From contig OZ244825.1 of assembly GCA_965220385.1 (NCBI GenBank), positions 5,332,001-5,396,000 on the forward strand: a DNA stretch of 64,000 nt, in the 5' to 3' direction. The position numbers were made by a program, and so were the translations under genes. The notes below the pieces were generated by a model. It ran no database searches and was not told where the DNA came from. It worked only from the letters and a program-made list of their open reading frames with translations. This document shows positions 50,471-60,138 of the stretch, piece by piece. How positions within the stretch are numbered: position 1 is the first letter of the stretch; every line of letters starts with the position of its first letter. The stretch comes from PCPOR2b sp965220385. GTDB taxonomy: Bacteria; Poribacteria; WGA-4E; PCPOR2b.

Positions 50471-52516
50471 ATGTGTGGCATTGCAGGAGCAATATCCCTC
50501 AATCGTGAGCCCCTCCAAGCGGAACGCCTGAAACCGATGGTAGATGTCATCGCCCACAGAGGACCGAACGACGCAGGTTATCTGGTCTGGCAGACAGCGG
50601 CGTCTCACCCACTCGGTCAAGATTTTACAGATAGCCAATTTCAAGACGTTTGCTCACTGCTCCCCGTGATTGACTCGCCTTCCGGACAGAACAGATTGCG
50701 TTCAGAAAACTGGGATCTGTTCTTCGGACACCGAAGGTTATCGATTATTGATCTCTCGCCCCGTGGGCACCAACCCATGTGCGATAGGTCACGTAGGATC
50801 TGGCTTATCTACAATGGCGAAATCTACAATTTTAGGGAAATACGTCAGGAACTGAAAGCGCTTGGTTATCACTTCTCGAGTGCCTCTGACACCGAGGTCA
50901 TCATCCACGCCTACCACAAGTGGGGGACGAACTGTATTCACCGATTCAACGGGATGTTCGCTCTGGCGCTGTATGACAGTCGTAAACAAAAAGTCTGGCT
51001 CGCTCGTGACCGCTACGGCATCAAGCCACTCTACTATACCCTTACCCATGAAGGGACATTTCTGTTTGGGTCTGAAATTAAATCCATTCTGGAATACCTG
51101 CCCAAAACACCGGACGTAGATCTCGCAGCGTTAAACGAATACTTCTCATTCCAAAACATTTTTAGTGACCGTACCCTCTTTTCAGGGATTAAGCTGCTCC
51201 CGCCCGGACACTACCTGGAACTCGATTTGTCGCAGGTCGCTTTGAATTCCAATCTTATCGAACAAAAAATTTCCAAGACCAAATACTGGGATTTTGATTT
51301 TGGACAGGAGATGAATGTCCCCTCAACCGAACTTGAGGAGCAGCTTTACCACCGATTAACACAGGCTGTTGAGCGGCAGTGTGTCAGCGATGTTCCTGTC
51401 GGTAGTTACCTGAGCGGCGGTATGGATTCAGGGACTGTAGCTGCTATCACCGCCTCTGTCTTTGGAGGGATCTCCACATTTACGGTAGGTTTTGACCTGT
51501 CAGAAGCCGCGGACCATGAACTGCATTTCGACGAACGCGATTCAGCTAAATATATGGCGAGCCTGTTTCAGACGGAGCATCACGAAAATATGCTGTGTTC
51601 TGGCGATATGGAAGCTGCTATGGGAGATCTCATCTGGCACCTGGAAGATTTGCGCGTCGGACAGTGCTATCCGAACTACTATGCAGCTCAGTTGGCGAGC
51701 CAATTCGTCAAAGTAGTTATGTCCGGAACGGGGGGCGATGAACTGTTCGGCGGTTATCCTTGGCGATATGCCGCAGCGATTGGTAATAGCGCCGAGAGTT
51801 ATAAGGACAATTATTACCGCTACTGGCAGAGATTGGTATATAATAGAGAGAAGCCCCTGCTTTTCAACCCAGGGGTGATAGATCAGCTGCACAAAATGGA
51901 TATGGATAGGACAACTCCCCTCGAAAATCACACCTGGAGGGAATTCCAGGAGGTCTACCCAGAAGGCATTCGGTGTGATAGTCGGGAGGAACAGATCAAC
52001 CATTCACTCTACTTTGAGTGCAAGACCTTTCTACACGGGTTGCTTGTAGTTGAAGACAAAATTTCGATGGCACATTCACTGGAAACGAGGGTGCCATTGC
52101 TGGATAATGATTTGGTCGATCTCGCTTGTCGGACACCCATCCGTTATAAGATTGCCGACTTACATGACTGGAAAGTGGCCGATCAGAATATTCCACGCAG
52201 AGGGCAGGTTAGGTTAGAGCGGACAGAGGTCGGCAAAGACATTCTGCGAAAAACGATGAGACGGATTATCCCGGAGGCAATCACGCAAGCCAAGAAACAA
52301 GGCTTCAGTGCGCCTGATGAATCGTGGTTCCGCGGTAGCAGTGAAAAGTATGTGCGAGACCTTTTGCTGGATGATAAGGCGCGGATTAATGAATATCTCA
52401 ATCCTGAATATGTGAAGCAGGTCATCGAAACCCACCGCTCTGGCGTGGAGAACAAGCGACTCCTGATCTGGTCGCTGTTGAGTTTTGAGTGGTGGTTAAA
52501 ACAGTTTGTGACATGA
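50471..52516 (+). CDS. asnB: Asparagine synthase (glutamine-hydrolysing) family amidotransferase
   Basis: A 681-residue AsnB-type enzyme. Cys2 after removal of Met (MCGIAGAIS) is the glutaminase nucleophile; RLSIIDLSPRGHQPM and YNGEIYNF follow in the N-terminal domain. The C-terminal ATP-pyrophosphatase site is SYLSGGMDSGTVAA near residue 316, and SGTGGDELFGGYPW lies near 420. Relative to housekeeping AsnB (about 550) it is longer and has an insertion near residues 55-75. In polysaccharide clusters such enzymes often amidate sugar uronic acids, so that role is as likely as asparagine synthesis. Its stop overlaps the next ATG (ATGA). Confidence 0.88.
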   Translation: MCGIAGAISLNREPLQAERLKPMVDVIAHRGPNDAGYLVWQTAASHPLGQDFTDSQFQDVCSLLPVIDSPSGQNRLRSENWDLFFGHRRLSIIDLSPRGHQPMCDRSRRIWLIYNGEIYNFREIRQELKALGYHFSSASDTEVIIHAYHKWGTNCIHRFNGMFALALYDSRKQKVWLARDRYGIKPLYYTLTHEGTFLFGSEIKSILEYLPKTPDVDLAALNEYFSFQNIFSDRTLFSGIKLLPPGHYLELDLSQVALNSNLIEQKISKTKYWDFDFGQEMNVPSTELEEQLYHRLTQAVERQCVSDVPVGSYLSGGMDSGTVAAITASVFGGISTFTVGFDLSEAADHELHFDERDSAKYMASLFQTEHHENMLCSGDMEAAMGDLIWHLEDLRVGQCYPNYYAAQLASQFVKVVMSGTGGDELFGGYPWRYAAAIGNSAESYKDNYYRYWQRLVYNREKPLLFNPGVIDQLHKMDMDRTTPLENHTWREFQEVYPEGIRCDSREEQINHSLYFECKTFLHGLLVVEDKISMAHSLETRVPLLDNDLVDLACRTPIRYKIADLHDWKVADQNIPRRGQVRLERTEVGKDILRKTMRRIIPEAITQAKKQGFSAPDESWFRGSSEKYVRDLLLDDKARINEYLNPEYVKQVIETHRSGVENKRLLIWSLLSFEWWLKQFVT

Positions 52517-53592
52517 ACATCGAACGCATTGAGAAACTCATTGGTGACGCAATAAACACTTACGACTTAGACCTATCAGGCCTAACTGTCTTCACGGAGG
52601 CGGCAAGTGGAAACTATGTCGTAACCCCCTTGATTGCGGCGTTAGCTGGTGCAGATCGAGTTTTCGCAATCACGCGGGACTCGAAATATGGTAAAGCAAC
52701 AGATATCCGAAATTTCACACTTGAGCTGGCACAAAGGTGGGGAGTGGAAGATCAGATTGAGGTGGTTTCTGATAAAAGTCCAGCGATACTGTCACAAGTT
52801 GATATCGTAACGAATCTTGGATTTGTACGCCCAATTGATAGAAGCATGATTGCCCACCTAAAACCAACCGCTGTCCTTCCGTTGATGTGGGAACCGTGGG
52901 AATTTCGTGAAACCGATCTGGATCTGTCGGAATGTCGGCGGAGGGGAATTACAGTTCTTGGTACAAATGAGCGGGAGCCGAGACTAAGCCTTTTCGCCTA
53001 TGTCGGATATTTGGCGATCAAACTCGCGTTTGAACTGGAGATTGAAGTTTATAGATCGAAGGTAGTGATTGTTGGAAGCGGTGTTTTTGGCGAAAGCTGT
53101 GTCAGCGCATTTGATAAGCTGGAGGCTGATATAAAGTATATTGACCTGTCTATATCAGGTAACTCCTTGGAGGCTGAATCGGCTAAGTCTGCGCTTCGCG
53201 ATGCCGATCTCGTCGTCTTAACAGAACATCATAGCTCAGTTTGCTTAATCGGTAGTGGAGGACAGATAACCGTCGATGAATTATTGATATTGAGTCCCCA
53301 TCTGTCGATTGTCCACATCGCTGGAAATATAAATCGAGAAGAGATTGATAGCGCAGCCGTTCCGTGTGTCCCACGGCGATCGGCCGCGCCCGGTTACATG
53401 AGCGTTACAACCGATTACTTAGGTCCCAAACCGGTTATTGCCCTACATACCGCCGGACTGAAAGTTGGTGAGGAAATGGCACGGACACGCCTCGCAGGTT
53501 TTGATCCAATTGAGGCAGAAAAAAAAGTCTTGCGCGCCCTCCCACTCGCCATTGGGTTTGACACCTCTCACAAATACGCACGAACACCTTAG
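52513..53592 (+). CDS. Unrecognised two-domain Rossmann-like protein
   Basis: A 359-residue protein I cannot assign. The C-terminal half contains a classic dinucleotide-binding turn, VVIVGSGVFGESCVSAF (near residue 185), and reads like an NAD(P)-dependent dehydrogenase or hydroxyacid-dehydrogenase-like fold. The N-terminal 150 residues have another alpha/beta unit (VFTEAASGNYVVTPLIAALA; TRDSKYGKATDIRNF) that resembles neither a known catalytic domain nor a methyltransferase. It begins at ATG 52513, overlapping the asnB stop by four bases; a longer frame from 52489 lies inside asnB. Its place in the operon ties it to the glycan pathway, perhaps for a sugar-acid or amino-acid substituent. Confidence 0.75.
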   Translation: MNIERIEKLIGDAINTYDLDLSGLTVFTEAASGNYVVTPLIAALAGADRVFAITRDSKYGKATDIRNFTLELAQRWGVEDQIEVVSDKSPAILSQVDIVTNLGFVRPIDRSMIAHLKPTAVLPLMWEPWEFRETDLDLSECRRRGITVLGTNEREPRLSLFAYVGYLAIKLAFELEIEVYRSKVVIVGSGVFGESCVSAFDKLEADIKYIDLSISGNSLEAESAKSALRDADLVVLTEHHSSVCLIGSGGQITVDELLILSPHLSIVHIAGNINREEIDSAAVPCVPRRSAAPGYMSVTTDYLGPKPVIALHTAGLKVGEEMARTRLAGFDPIEAEKKVLRALPLAIGFDTSHKYARTP

Positions 53593-53606
53593 AAACTCAG
53601 TGTCCA

Positions 53607-54377
53607 ATGTCTGAGACGAACGAAATAGAGATTCCAGATCAGCTACTGAACCGTTTAGATGTAAATGATACCGGATTCTTGCGGCGGGTCTATTCCGGTG
53701 GTTTGGATAAATATAAAAAACACTTGACCCGTATCGGCTTCGTTGAGAAGCAAAGGATTCTGGATGCAGGCTGCGGATTTGGGCAATGGACACTCGCAAT
53801 GGCACAGACATCAAAGCAAGCCATCGGTATCGACATTAATTCAGAACGCGTATCTGTTGCCCTTCAACTCGCCTCAATAAATGGCTTTAAAAATGCAGAA
53901 TTTCGCCAAGCAGCCTTGGAAGAGGTTCCTTATCCCGAAGAGACGTTCGATGCTATTTTCTGTTATAGCGTTGTGTATCTGACGGACTACCGCAAGGTGT
54001 TTAAGGAGTTCTTTCGCATCCTAAAAAAAGAGGGAGACCTTTACATCTGTACCAACGGTCCCGGTTGGTATCTCTATAATATTATTGCAGGTCCCAATCC
54101 CTCTATAGATTTTTGCCCAAGGCGGTACGGCCTTCAAACGTTCTGGAACACGTTGATTCGTAAAAGGAGCGGATTTTCACCTCGCACCGGTGCTCGGGTA
54201 ATGACTCCCGCTACCACCAAGCGTGCCTTGGACAAATCCGGATTCGAGGTTACTGCGCTGGGTGCAGAGGGAACTTTGGCAATGGGTGATGACCAAACCC
54301 TCTCTCCATCGCCAAATTACAGTGGGACATATATGGGACTCGTTAATGTGTTCGAAGTGATCGCCCGTAAGCCGTAA
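53607..54377 (+). CDS. Class I SAM-dependent methyltransferase
   Basis: A 256-residue methyltransferase of the Methyltransf_11/25 type. Motif I is RILDAGCGFGQWTLAMA near residue 50, followed by GIDINSERV with the acidic residue for the SAM ribose, the AALEEVPYPEETFDAIFCYS segment and a typical FFRILKKEGDLYI late strand. Acceptor unknown; in this place a glycan or lipid-linked sugar is plausible. It starts 15 bases after the previous gene with no clear ribosome site. Confidence 0.88.
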   Translation: MSETNEIEIPDQLLNRLDVNDTGFLRRVYSGGLDKYKKHLTRIGFVEKQRILDAGCGFGQWTLAMAQTSKQAIGIDINSERVSVALQLASINGFKNAEFRQAALEEVPYPEETFDAIFCYSVVYLTDYRKVFKEFFRILKKEGDLYICTNGPGWYLYNIIAGPNPSIDFCPRRYGLQTFWNTLIRKRSGFSPRTGARVMTPATTKRALDKSGFEVTALGAEGTLAMGDDQTLSPSPNYSGTYMGLVNVFEVIARKP

Positions 54378-54450
54378 AAATACATAAAGGTGTGTTAAAC
54401 CTTCTCAGTACCTCCATGCAACAAATATATCTCTCCATCAGGAAATGGCT

Positions 54451-55275
54451 ATGGCAGATATTTTCTTCATCATCGGTTGCGCGCGAAGCGGTACAACAGC
54501 ACTGGTGAAAATGCTAAACACCTCGCAGAATGCAACTGTCTTCGTGGAACAGAAACCGAATCTGTGTATCGACGCACGGGATTTATATCGGGGTATATTA
54601 AAAGATCCGAAGCAGACCATTAGGGAAGCAAAGTCCGAACCAATTCAAAAGGTGTTGTCTCGTGGTCTAAAGTATGGAGACAAAAATCCAAACTATCTAC
54701 CGTTTATTCCATATATAGCTGAACTATGGAATTGTAAATTTCTTTTTCCGATACGAGATGGTCGCGAGGTTGTACGCTCCTTGATGGATTGGCACGACTT
54801 CTATCGTCAGAAATTTTCACATAGCGGCGTCTTCGCAATGAAAGAGGACGATCCCGATTCGCTCGTTGATTTGCCTGAACAGGATTGGTGGGATTACAGC
54901 CGTTTACGGCCCAACCCCGGCAATCCATATTTTGAGGAATGGAAACAACTCTCACGCTTTGAAAAGTGTGCTTGGCACTGGGCTAATTTCAATAGGACAG
55001 CATTGGAATTACTCTCTCAACTCGATTCTCAACGTTGGCTTCAGGTGGATATGAAATCATTGGATCGGCCAAAGATGGGAGAGCTCTTCGACTTTTTAGG
55101 GTTAGATGGATTCAACGCCGATCAGATAGGAGAGATGATAAGCGCACGTATCAACTCATTGCAGGAGCGGGCAGGTTTATCCGATAAGTTTCCGCGCTGG
55201 ACTGATTGGACGCCAGTACAACAAAGCGCATTCGATCGGATTGCAGGTGATATGATGGATCATGTGGTATACTAA
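54451..55275 (+). CDS. Sulfotransferase family protein
   Basis: A 274-residue PAPS-dependent sulfotransferase. The 5'-phosphosulfate loop is FFIIGCARSGTTALVKML near residues 4-21, and the 3'-phosphate site is PIRDGREVVRSLMDWH near 110. The rest is less typical but of the right length. It probably adds sulfate to the glycan made by this cluster; no PAPS-synthesis genes are in the window. An ATG six bases upstream exists, but AGGA is better spaced for ATG 54451. The membrane-protein gene follows after 46 bases. Confidence 0.87.
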   Translation: MADIFFIIGCARSGTTALVKMLNTSQNATVFVEQKPNLCIDARDLYRGILKDPKQTIREAKSEPIQKVLSRGLKYGDKNPNYLPFIPYIAELWNCKFLFPIRDGREVVRSLMDWHDFYRQKFSHSGVFAMKEDDPDSLVDLPEQDWWDYSRLRPNPGNPYFEEWKQLSRFEKCAWHWANFNRTALELLSQLDSQRWLQVDMKSLDRPKMGELFDFLGLDGFNADQIGEMISARINSLQERAGLSDKFPRWTDWTPVQQSAFDRIAGDMMDHVVY

Positions 55276-55321
55276 AGGAAGTTTGGACCCGGCTGAGTAA
55301 CAAGAAAGGAAAGCCGCAAAA

Positions 55322-56902
55322 ATGCTCTACGTTGAAACTGTAGGCATCTGTTTCTTGGGTCTTGTGACACGTCTGATTTTTCTGATGCATGCAGGCACCG
55401 ACCTTGACGCACATCTTTGGCTCATGAAGCTGCGGCGCGACCTAGGGGGTCTGAAGGGCATCGGCAAGCACCACGTAAAGGAGTCACTCGTCCCCGGAAT
55501 TAGAGGCTATCCGCCACTGCCCCACGCGGTTATCGCACAGATTAATCCAAGACACTGGGTGCTAGTTGGTAGACTAACCAACCTTGCTTTCGATTTAGGG
55601 AGTATCCTATTAGTTTATTTTTTAAGCTACCTTCTGTTTCAGCATGTCTGGCAGATCGCTTCTGGACAATTCATCTCCGCTGCGGGGGCCGTGACGCTGC
55701 TCTACGCAACCAGTCCAAAGCTCCATCCGGTGACCGCTCGATTGCAAGCGATAGGAGGAAGAACGCTAGGAAATCTCTTAATTCTGCTATATTTCACCTC
55801 TTTCGGGGTTGGTTATCTGTTTGGAATTCCCTACTTCTACTTACCGTGTCTTCTCTTCGGAACGCTGACACTGCTTTCCTCTCAGTTTGGAATGCAAGTG
55901 TTGGTAGTGAATTCAATTGTACTGTCCTGTTTTTACCGAGACTTTGTTCCCTTATTACCGCTGTTGGGGACCTTTGGACTCTGTTTGCTCATCCCGCAAC
56001 TCGGTGGCAGGCAGCTACTTGGGCGCAAATGGGCACACTATAAATGGTATTTCACCGCTATCAAAGAGGGCACCACGCCGATAGCAGAAAGGAATAGTTT
56101 AAGGGATTTTATCGCGTTACCGGTTTACCTGTTCTCTCGACCGAGGGAGTTTGGTAGGATCGTTTTTACCAAAGCGACACCAATCATCCTCGTTTATTCG
56201 ATACCGATTATCCCGCTTCTCCTATGCTGGTGGTTCTCTTCACCGGATACGTTCACGGGTATCTTTGCTGACAACGTCGTTTGGTATGTAACTGGACTTA
56301 TTCTCGCAAGTTTCATCGCATTTGTTATAACATCTATCAAGTATGTCCTGTTCTTGGGTGAGGCAGAAAGATACCTTGAGTATTCGGTAGCGTTTCTCCA
56401 TCTGATTTTTGTCAAGTATTGTATCGGTTCCAAACATTCGTACGAAATAATCTATATTATTGCCCTGATTCATATCGGGTTCGTTTTGGTGAATTTCTTG
56501 TATCTAAGTTCGATTAAAATTAAAAACAACCTTTGGCCCCCCATAAAAACGGATCTTGAAGGCGTTATCACATTCTTGAATGGGAGAAGTGGACAGAGTA
56601 TAATTACTATCCCGACAAAACTTAGTTATACCTTGGCTGGAAGCATGGAGGAAACTGATTCTCGTTTTTACTACCCTTCGATGTCCGAACCGGGACGAGG
56701 GATGAAGTATATGGGTGAAGATCATGTGTACCTCTATCTGATGAAGCCAGACTTTGACCATTTTCGTGCCCGATATGGGGTCAACACGCTGGTGACTCAG
56801 AAACGAGAGGTAAAACTGGCGGCGAAACGGGGGATTGAATACCCTTTAAACTCGCTGGAACTGCTGTACGACAATGAGGGTTATGCGGTTTATAGTGTAT
56901 GA
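55322..56902 (+). CDS. Multi-spanning membrane protein, possible GT-C glycosyltransferase
   Basis: A 526-residue integral membrane protein with roughly ten hydrophobic segments (for example VGICFLGLVTRLIFLM, LGSILLVYFLSYLLF, ATPIILVYSIPIIPLLLCWW, LILASFIAFVITSI) and a soluble C-terminal part of about 90 residues. Near the N-terminus, DLDAHLWLMK is an acidic loop after the first membrane segment, as in GT-C enzymes that use lipid-linked sugars. No family can be fixed by eye; it could also be a polymerase. Its stop overlaps the flippase start (ATGA). The codon style is like the neighbours. Confidence 0.75.
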   Translation: MLYVETVGICFLGLVTRLIFLMHAGTDLDAHLWLMKLRRDLGGLKGIGKHHVKESLVPGIRGYPPLPHAVIAQINPRHWVLVGRLTNLAFDLGSILLVYFLSYLLFQHVWQIASGQFISAAGAVTLLYATSPKLHPVTARLQAIGGRTLGNLLILLYFTSFGVGYLFGIPYFYLPCLLFGTLTLLSSQFGMQVLVVNSIVLSCFYRDFVPLLPLLGTFGLCLLIPQLGGRQLLGRKWAHYKWYFTAIKEGTTPIAERNSLRDFIALPVYLFSRPREFGRIVFTKATPIILVYSIPIIPLLLCWWFSSPDTFTGIFADNVVWYVTGLILASFIAFVITSIKYVLFLGEAERYLEYSVAFLHLIFVKYCIGSKHSYEIIYIIALIHIGFVLVNFLYLSSIKIKNNLWPPIKTDLEGVITFLNGRSGQSIITIPTKLSYTLAGSMEETDSRFYYPSMSEPGRGMKYMGEDHVYLYLMKPDFDHFRARYGVNTLVTQKREVKLAAKRGIEYPLNSLELLYDNEGYAVYSV

Positions 56903-58371
56903 TAATAGATCATCTAAAAAGGACGGTACAACTGGGAACTGTCTACAGCATCGGCAGCATATCTCAAGGTGCGTTGTTCGTTCTACTCTTCCCGATCTAC
57001 ACCTCGTTTCTGTCTCCCCAAGATTTTGGCATTATTGGGCTGATGGCTATCACCGTCAGCCTGTTGACGCGGTTCGTTTCAGCACTCATAAACAGCGCCT
57101 TTACTCGGTTTTACTACGCACCGGAATATAAAGAAAAAAACGGTATTCTGCTTTTCAACCTATTTTTATGGGCGTTGCTGACAATCGCCTGTTGTGCAGC
57201 TATATTTTGGGGTATCAGTGAATACCTCGCTGGGGTCCTTCTACAAGATAGGAACTTGGCTTACCTCCTCAAAATATATGCGTTGATACTATTTTTACAG
57301 CCAATTTCGTCCCTATTTCTCTGTCTGCTCCGCATGCTGGAGAAGGCAAAATATTCCGTTTTCACATCTATATCAAGCTTGTTGATCTCTGCTGGTTTGA
57401 CGCTGTATCTGCTCACTGTTTTGAAGAAGGGAGTCCTCTCACTTATCGTCGGAAACCTGCTCAGTCTGATAGTCACGGTAATCATGATACTCCCCGTTTT
57501 TATCAGTAGGGCGACATTTAGATTGTCTCATACGGTGCTTATTCCACCGCTGAAATATGCTTATCCGCTGTTGTTATCAGAATATTCAAATCTGTTCATT
57601 CAATCCGGAGATCGGTATGTTCTGAGGATCTTCGGATCTGTTAGCATGGTCGGTGTCTACTCTTTTGGATACCAAATTGCAGGAATCCTTCAGACCGCTC
57701 TGGTAACTCCAATTAAACAGGCACTTCAACCCATTGTTCTCAAACAGGAAGAAGACCCTGAAGCTATAAGACATTTTCTAAGGGTGGGCGCTACCTATTT
57801 CTATCTTATAGGCTGTGCTGCGTGCCTGCTGATTTCGCTGTTTAGTCAGGAAATTCTGATGCTTTTTGCTCGGAAAGAAGCGTTCTGGGGGGCTTGGGTC
57901 ATCGTTCCGATCATCACCTACTCCTACGTCCAGCATGGGCTTGGCAATTTCGTCGGTTGGGGGATGGGATTGATGAAAAAATCGTTCCACATTTCGGGAA
58001 CAGTTCTGGTAGCGGCATCAGTGAATATTGGGTTAAACTTTCTCTTTGTTCCTCGATGGGGCATGTTAGGGGCTGCGTTCGCCACTATGCTATCCTACAT
58101 TGTGTGGAATTGCCTGAAAGCATACTATTCGGCTAAATTCTATGATCTCTATTTCGAGATTGGGAGACTTCTACATATCACAGTAATAGGATTCGGACTT
58201 TACGGACTGTCTTTGTTGGTCACCAATAACAGGACTATGGAAATAAATGTAGCTCTAAAACTCTTGTTCTTTTTAGGGTATCCTCTAATCCTCTGGGGTA
58301 CAGGTTTCTTTTCAAAGGGTGAAAAAGAATATCTATTAAAGCCAGTAAATAAATTCAAAAAAGCCTATTGA
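56899..58371 (+). CDS. Polysaccharide flippase (Wzx/MOP superfamily)
   Basis: A 490-residue MOP-family exporter with 12-14 membrane segments. The N-terminal GTVYSIGSISQGALFVLLFP and the pattern of helices fit O-antigen/exopolysaccharide flippases, which move lipid-linked repeat units across the inner membrane. ATG at 56899 overlaps the stop of the membrane-protein gene by four bases, so they are translated together. It ends the glycan cluster; no wzy- or chain-length gene was recognised. Confidence 0.9.
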   Translation: MIIDHLKRTVQLGTVYSIGSISQGALFVLLFPIYTSFLSPQDFGIIGLMAITVSLLTRFVSALINSAFTRFYYAPEYKEKNGILLFNLFLWALLTIACCAAIFWGISEYLAGVLLQDRNLAYLLKIYALILFLQPISSLFLCLLRMLEKAKYSVFTSISSLLISAGLTLYLLTVLKKGVLSLIVGNLLSLIVTVIMILPVFISRATFRLSHTVLIPPLKYAYPLLLSEYSNLFIQSGDRYVLRIFGSVSMVGVYSFGYQIAGILQTALVTPIKQALQPIVLKQEEDPEAIRHFLRVGATYFYLIGCAACLLISLFSQEILMLFARKEAFWGAWVIVPIITYSYVQHGLGNFVGWGMGLMKKSFHISGTVLVAASVNIGLNFLFVPRWGMLGAAFATMLSYIVWNCLKAYYSAKFYDLYFEIGRLLHITVIGFGLYGLSLLVTNNRTMEINVALKLLFFLGYPLILWGTGFFSKGEKEYLLKPVNKFKKAY

Positions 58372-58455
58372 AATGTATTTGATTCTCAGGGCACATCAGA
58401 ACGCGAAAGGTAACTATATCCGAATCTCTGACGTTGATGAAAGTAGAGGGCAAAG

Positions 58456-59037
58456 ATGAAAATTGCCATTATGGGCGGGACCTTCAACCCTATTCACTAT
58501 GCCCATCTGTTGAGCGCGGAGGAGGTACGTGATGGCTTGGGCTACGATAAGATCCTCTTTATCCCGTCTGCCCGTCCGCCTCATAAGGATTCGCGGGACA
58601 TCATCGATCCGGAGCATCGGTATCAGATGACCCTCCTTGCAACATCAGATAACGCTAAGTTTGAGGTGTCGCGGATCGAGTTGGATCGTGTAGGTCCCTC
58701 CTTTGCTATTCAGACTATCAAAGAGTTACAAGCCTTCTACGGAGAGCGATGTGATCTCGCATTTATTATCGGTGCTGATTCGCTAATCGACTTCAAGATC
58801 TGGAAGGATTACGATGAGATCCTCGACATCTGTCGCTTCATCGCGACCACTCGTCCCAATTACTGCTTGGACAAAGTTCCTCTTGATCTTCGAGACCGCG
58901 TCCAATATTTCTCAATCACCGGAGTTGACATCTCCGCAACCGAGATTCGTGAACGCATCCGATCCGGACGTTCCATTCGATATCTTGTCCCAGTGCCAGT
59001 CTGGGAGTATATTGAACACCATCAACTATACAAGTAA
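58456..59037 (+). CDS. nadD: Nicotinate-nucleotide adenylyltransferase
   Basis: A 193-residue NadD, which makes deamido-NAD from nicotinate mononucleotide and ATP. GGTFNPIHYAHL (the HxGH-like site, here HYAH) is at residues 7-18, PSARPPHK near 37, and ISATEIRERIRSG near 165 as the second nucleotide motif. Length is standard. GAGGG precedes the ATG by seven bases. It starts a housekeeping group nadD-yacG-yqeK-rsfS. Confidence 0.95.
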   Translation: MKIAIMGGTFNPIHYAHLLSAEEVRDGLGYDKILFIPSARPPHKDSRDIIDPEHRYQMTLLATSDNAKFEVSRIELDRVGPSFAIQTIKELQAFYGERCDLAFIIGADSLIDFKIWKDYDEILDICRFIATTRPNYCLDKVPLDLRDRVQYFSITGVDISATEIRERIRSGRSIRYLVPVPVWEYIEHHQLYK

Positions 59038-59149
59038 ACTGGAGAGCTAATTTTTTGTTCCTCATAAGAACTATCGTGTAAAAAATCAGGTTTTCCGAAG
59101 AGGCGAACGGATAGGTGACTCATTTACGCACAGGATAGGTGATCTCAAA

Positions 59150-59404
59150 GTGAAACACAAATGTAGTGTCTGCGGAACAATTTCCGAATTCGATTACAAA
59201 CCCGGTGGGAAACTACCGCCAAACTTTCCCTTCTGTAGTGCACGCTGTAAGGCGGTGGATCTCGGAAAGTGGTTTGGTGAGGAGTATAAAATCAGTGCGC
59301 CGCTGCCGAATGCCGATCTAATGGCAGATGAAGAAAAAGAAGCGCTTGCAGAGTTCCTAATTGAGACGGGAGAAGTGGACGAAATTACCGATGAAGAAGA
59401 ATAA
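59150..59404 (+). CDS. yacG: YacG-like zinc-binding protein (DNA gyrase inhibitor family)
   Basis: An 84-residue protein with a GTG start. The zinc site is C5-x2-C8 (KCSVCGT) with a second pair in FCSARCKAVDLGKWF near residues 28-32, followed by the acidic stretch typical of YacG. In E. coli YacG binds gyrase and blocks DNA binding; the role elsewhere is less clear. Its last 14 bases overlap the start of yqeK. The start lacks a strong ribosome site. Confidence 0.85.
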   Translation: MKHKCSVCGTISEFDYKPGGKLPPNFPFCSARCKAVDLGKWFGEEYKISAPLPNADLMADEEKEALAEFLIETGEVDEITDEEE

Positions 59405-60014
59405 CCAGAACCGCGAAAAAGCAGCCCTGCTTACAGAACCAAAAGCGGTTGAGATTGAGAAATATCTCAAATCCAAACTGCCGCCAAAGCGGTATACACA
59501 CGTCCTGTCTGTTCGAGGGTTGGCACTTGACTTGGCGGAGAAACATGGCGCAGATCTGCGAAAAGTGAATCTTGCTGCCCTTTTACACGATTGTGCGAAG
59601 TGGATGAAAAACTCGGAACAGTATGAAGCGGCGGCAAGCCATGGGATTCAGCTTGATGAGGTTGAGCGCCACAACCCGTCGCTTCTGCATGCACTCATTG
59701 GGGTGGAGTTCGCTGTTTCGCGCTTCGACGTTGAGGATCCTGAGGTCCTCAACGCCATCCGAATCCACACAACTGGATCTGGCAAAATGACGCTTATTGA
59801 TAAAATCCTATATGTCGCTGATTTCGCAGAACCTAAGCGCGACCATGCAGAGGCAGATGCTGTGCGTGCGCTTGCCTATCAAAATCTGAGCAAAGCCGTT
59901 TTTGAAGTCAGTCGTTACAAAATTGAACACCTCCTCGCCAAAGGTGTCCTCATTCACCCGTATACAATTGACGCCTATAACAGCGCCCTCCAAGAAATCA
60001 GCGAACTAAAGTAG
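59391..60014 (+). CDS. yqeK: YqeK-type HD-domain hydrolase (symmetrical Ap4A hydrolase)
   Basis: A 207-residue HD-domain protein. His in RYTHVLSVRGLA, the His-Asp pair in AALLHDCAKW (near residue 64), His in HALIGVEFAV and the later HTTGSGKMTLIDKILYVADF match YqeK, a Bacillus-type diadenosine tetraphosphate hydrolase. The order nadD-yqeK-rsfS is kept in many bacteria and supports this. The start at 59391 overlaps yacG by 14 bases; a longer frame from 59361 is less likely. The next gene, an HTTM protein, breaks the usual contact with rsfS. Confidence 0.9.
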   Translation: MKKNNQNREKAALLTEPKAVEIEKYLKSKLPPKRYTHVLSVRGLALDLAEKHGADLRKVNLAALLHDCAKWMKNSEQYEAAASHGIQLDEVERHNPSLLHALIGVEFAVSRFDVEDPEVLNAIRIHTTGSGKMTLIDKILYVADFAEPKRDHAEADAVRALAYQNLSKAVFEVSRYKIEHLLAKGVLIHPYTIDAYNSALQEISELK

Positions 60015-60138
60015 CGTGTGTCAAGTTCAATTCGATGGAAGGGCAGTTGGATTGATGCGGGACTATTGCTGTCCTGTCCATCAGTTCTAGAGTTGACAGA
60101 TCAATAGCCCTATCGGTTCAAATATGTGAAAATTAAGC

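Noticed and set aside
59361..59390. Longer start for yqeK
   Set aside because: It would overlap yacG by 44 bases with no added family sequence; ATG 59391 is adequate.
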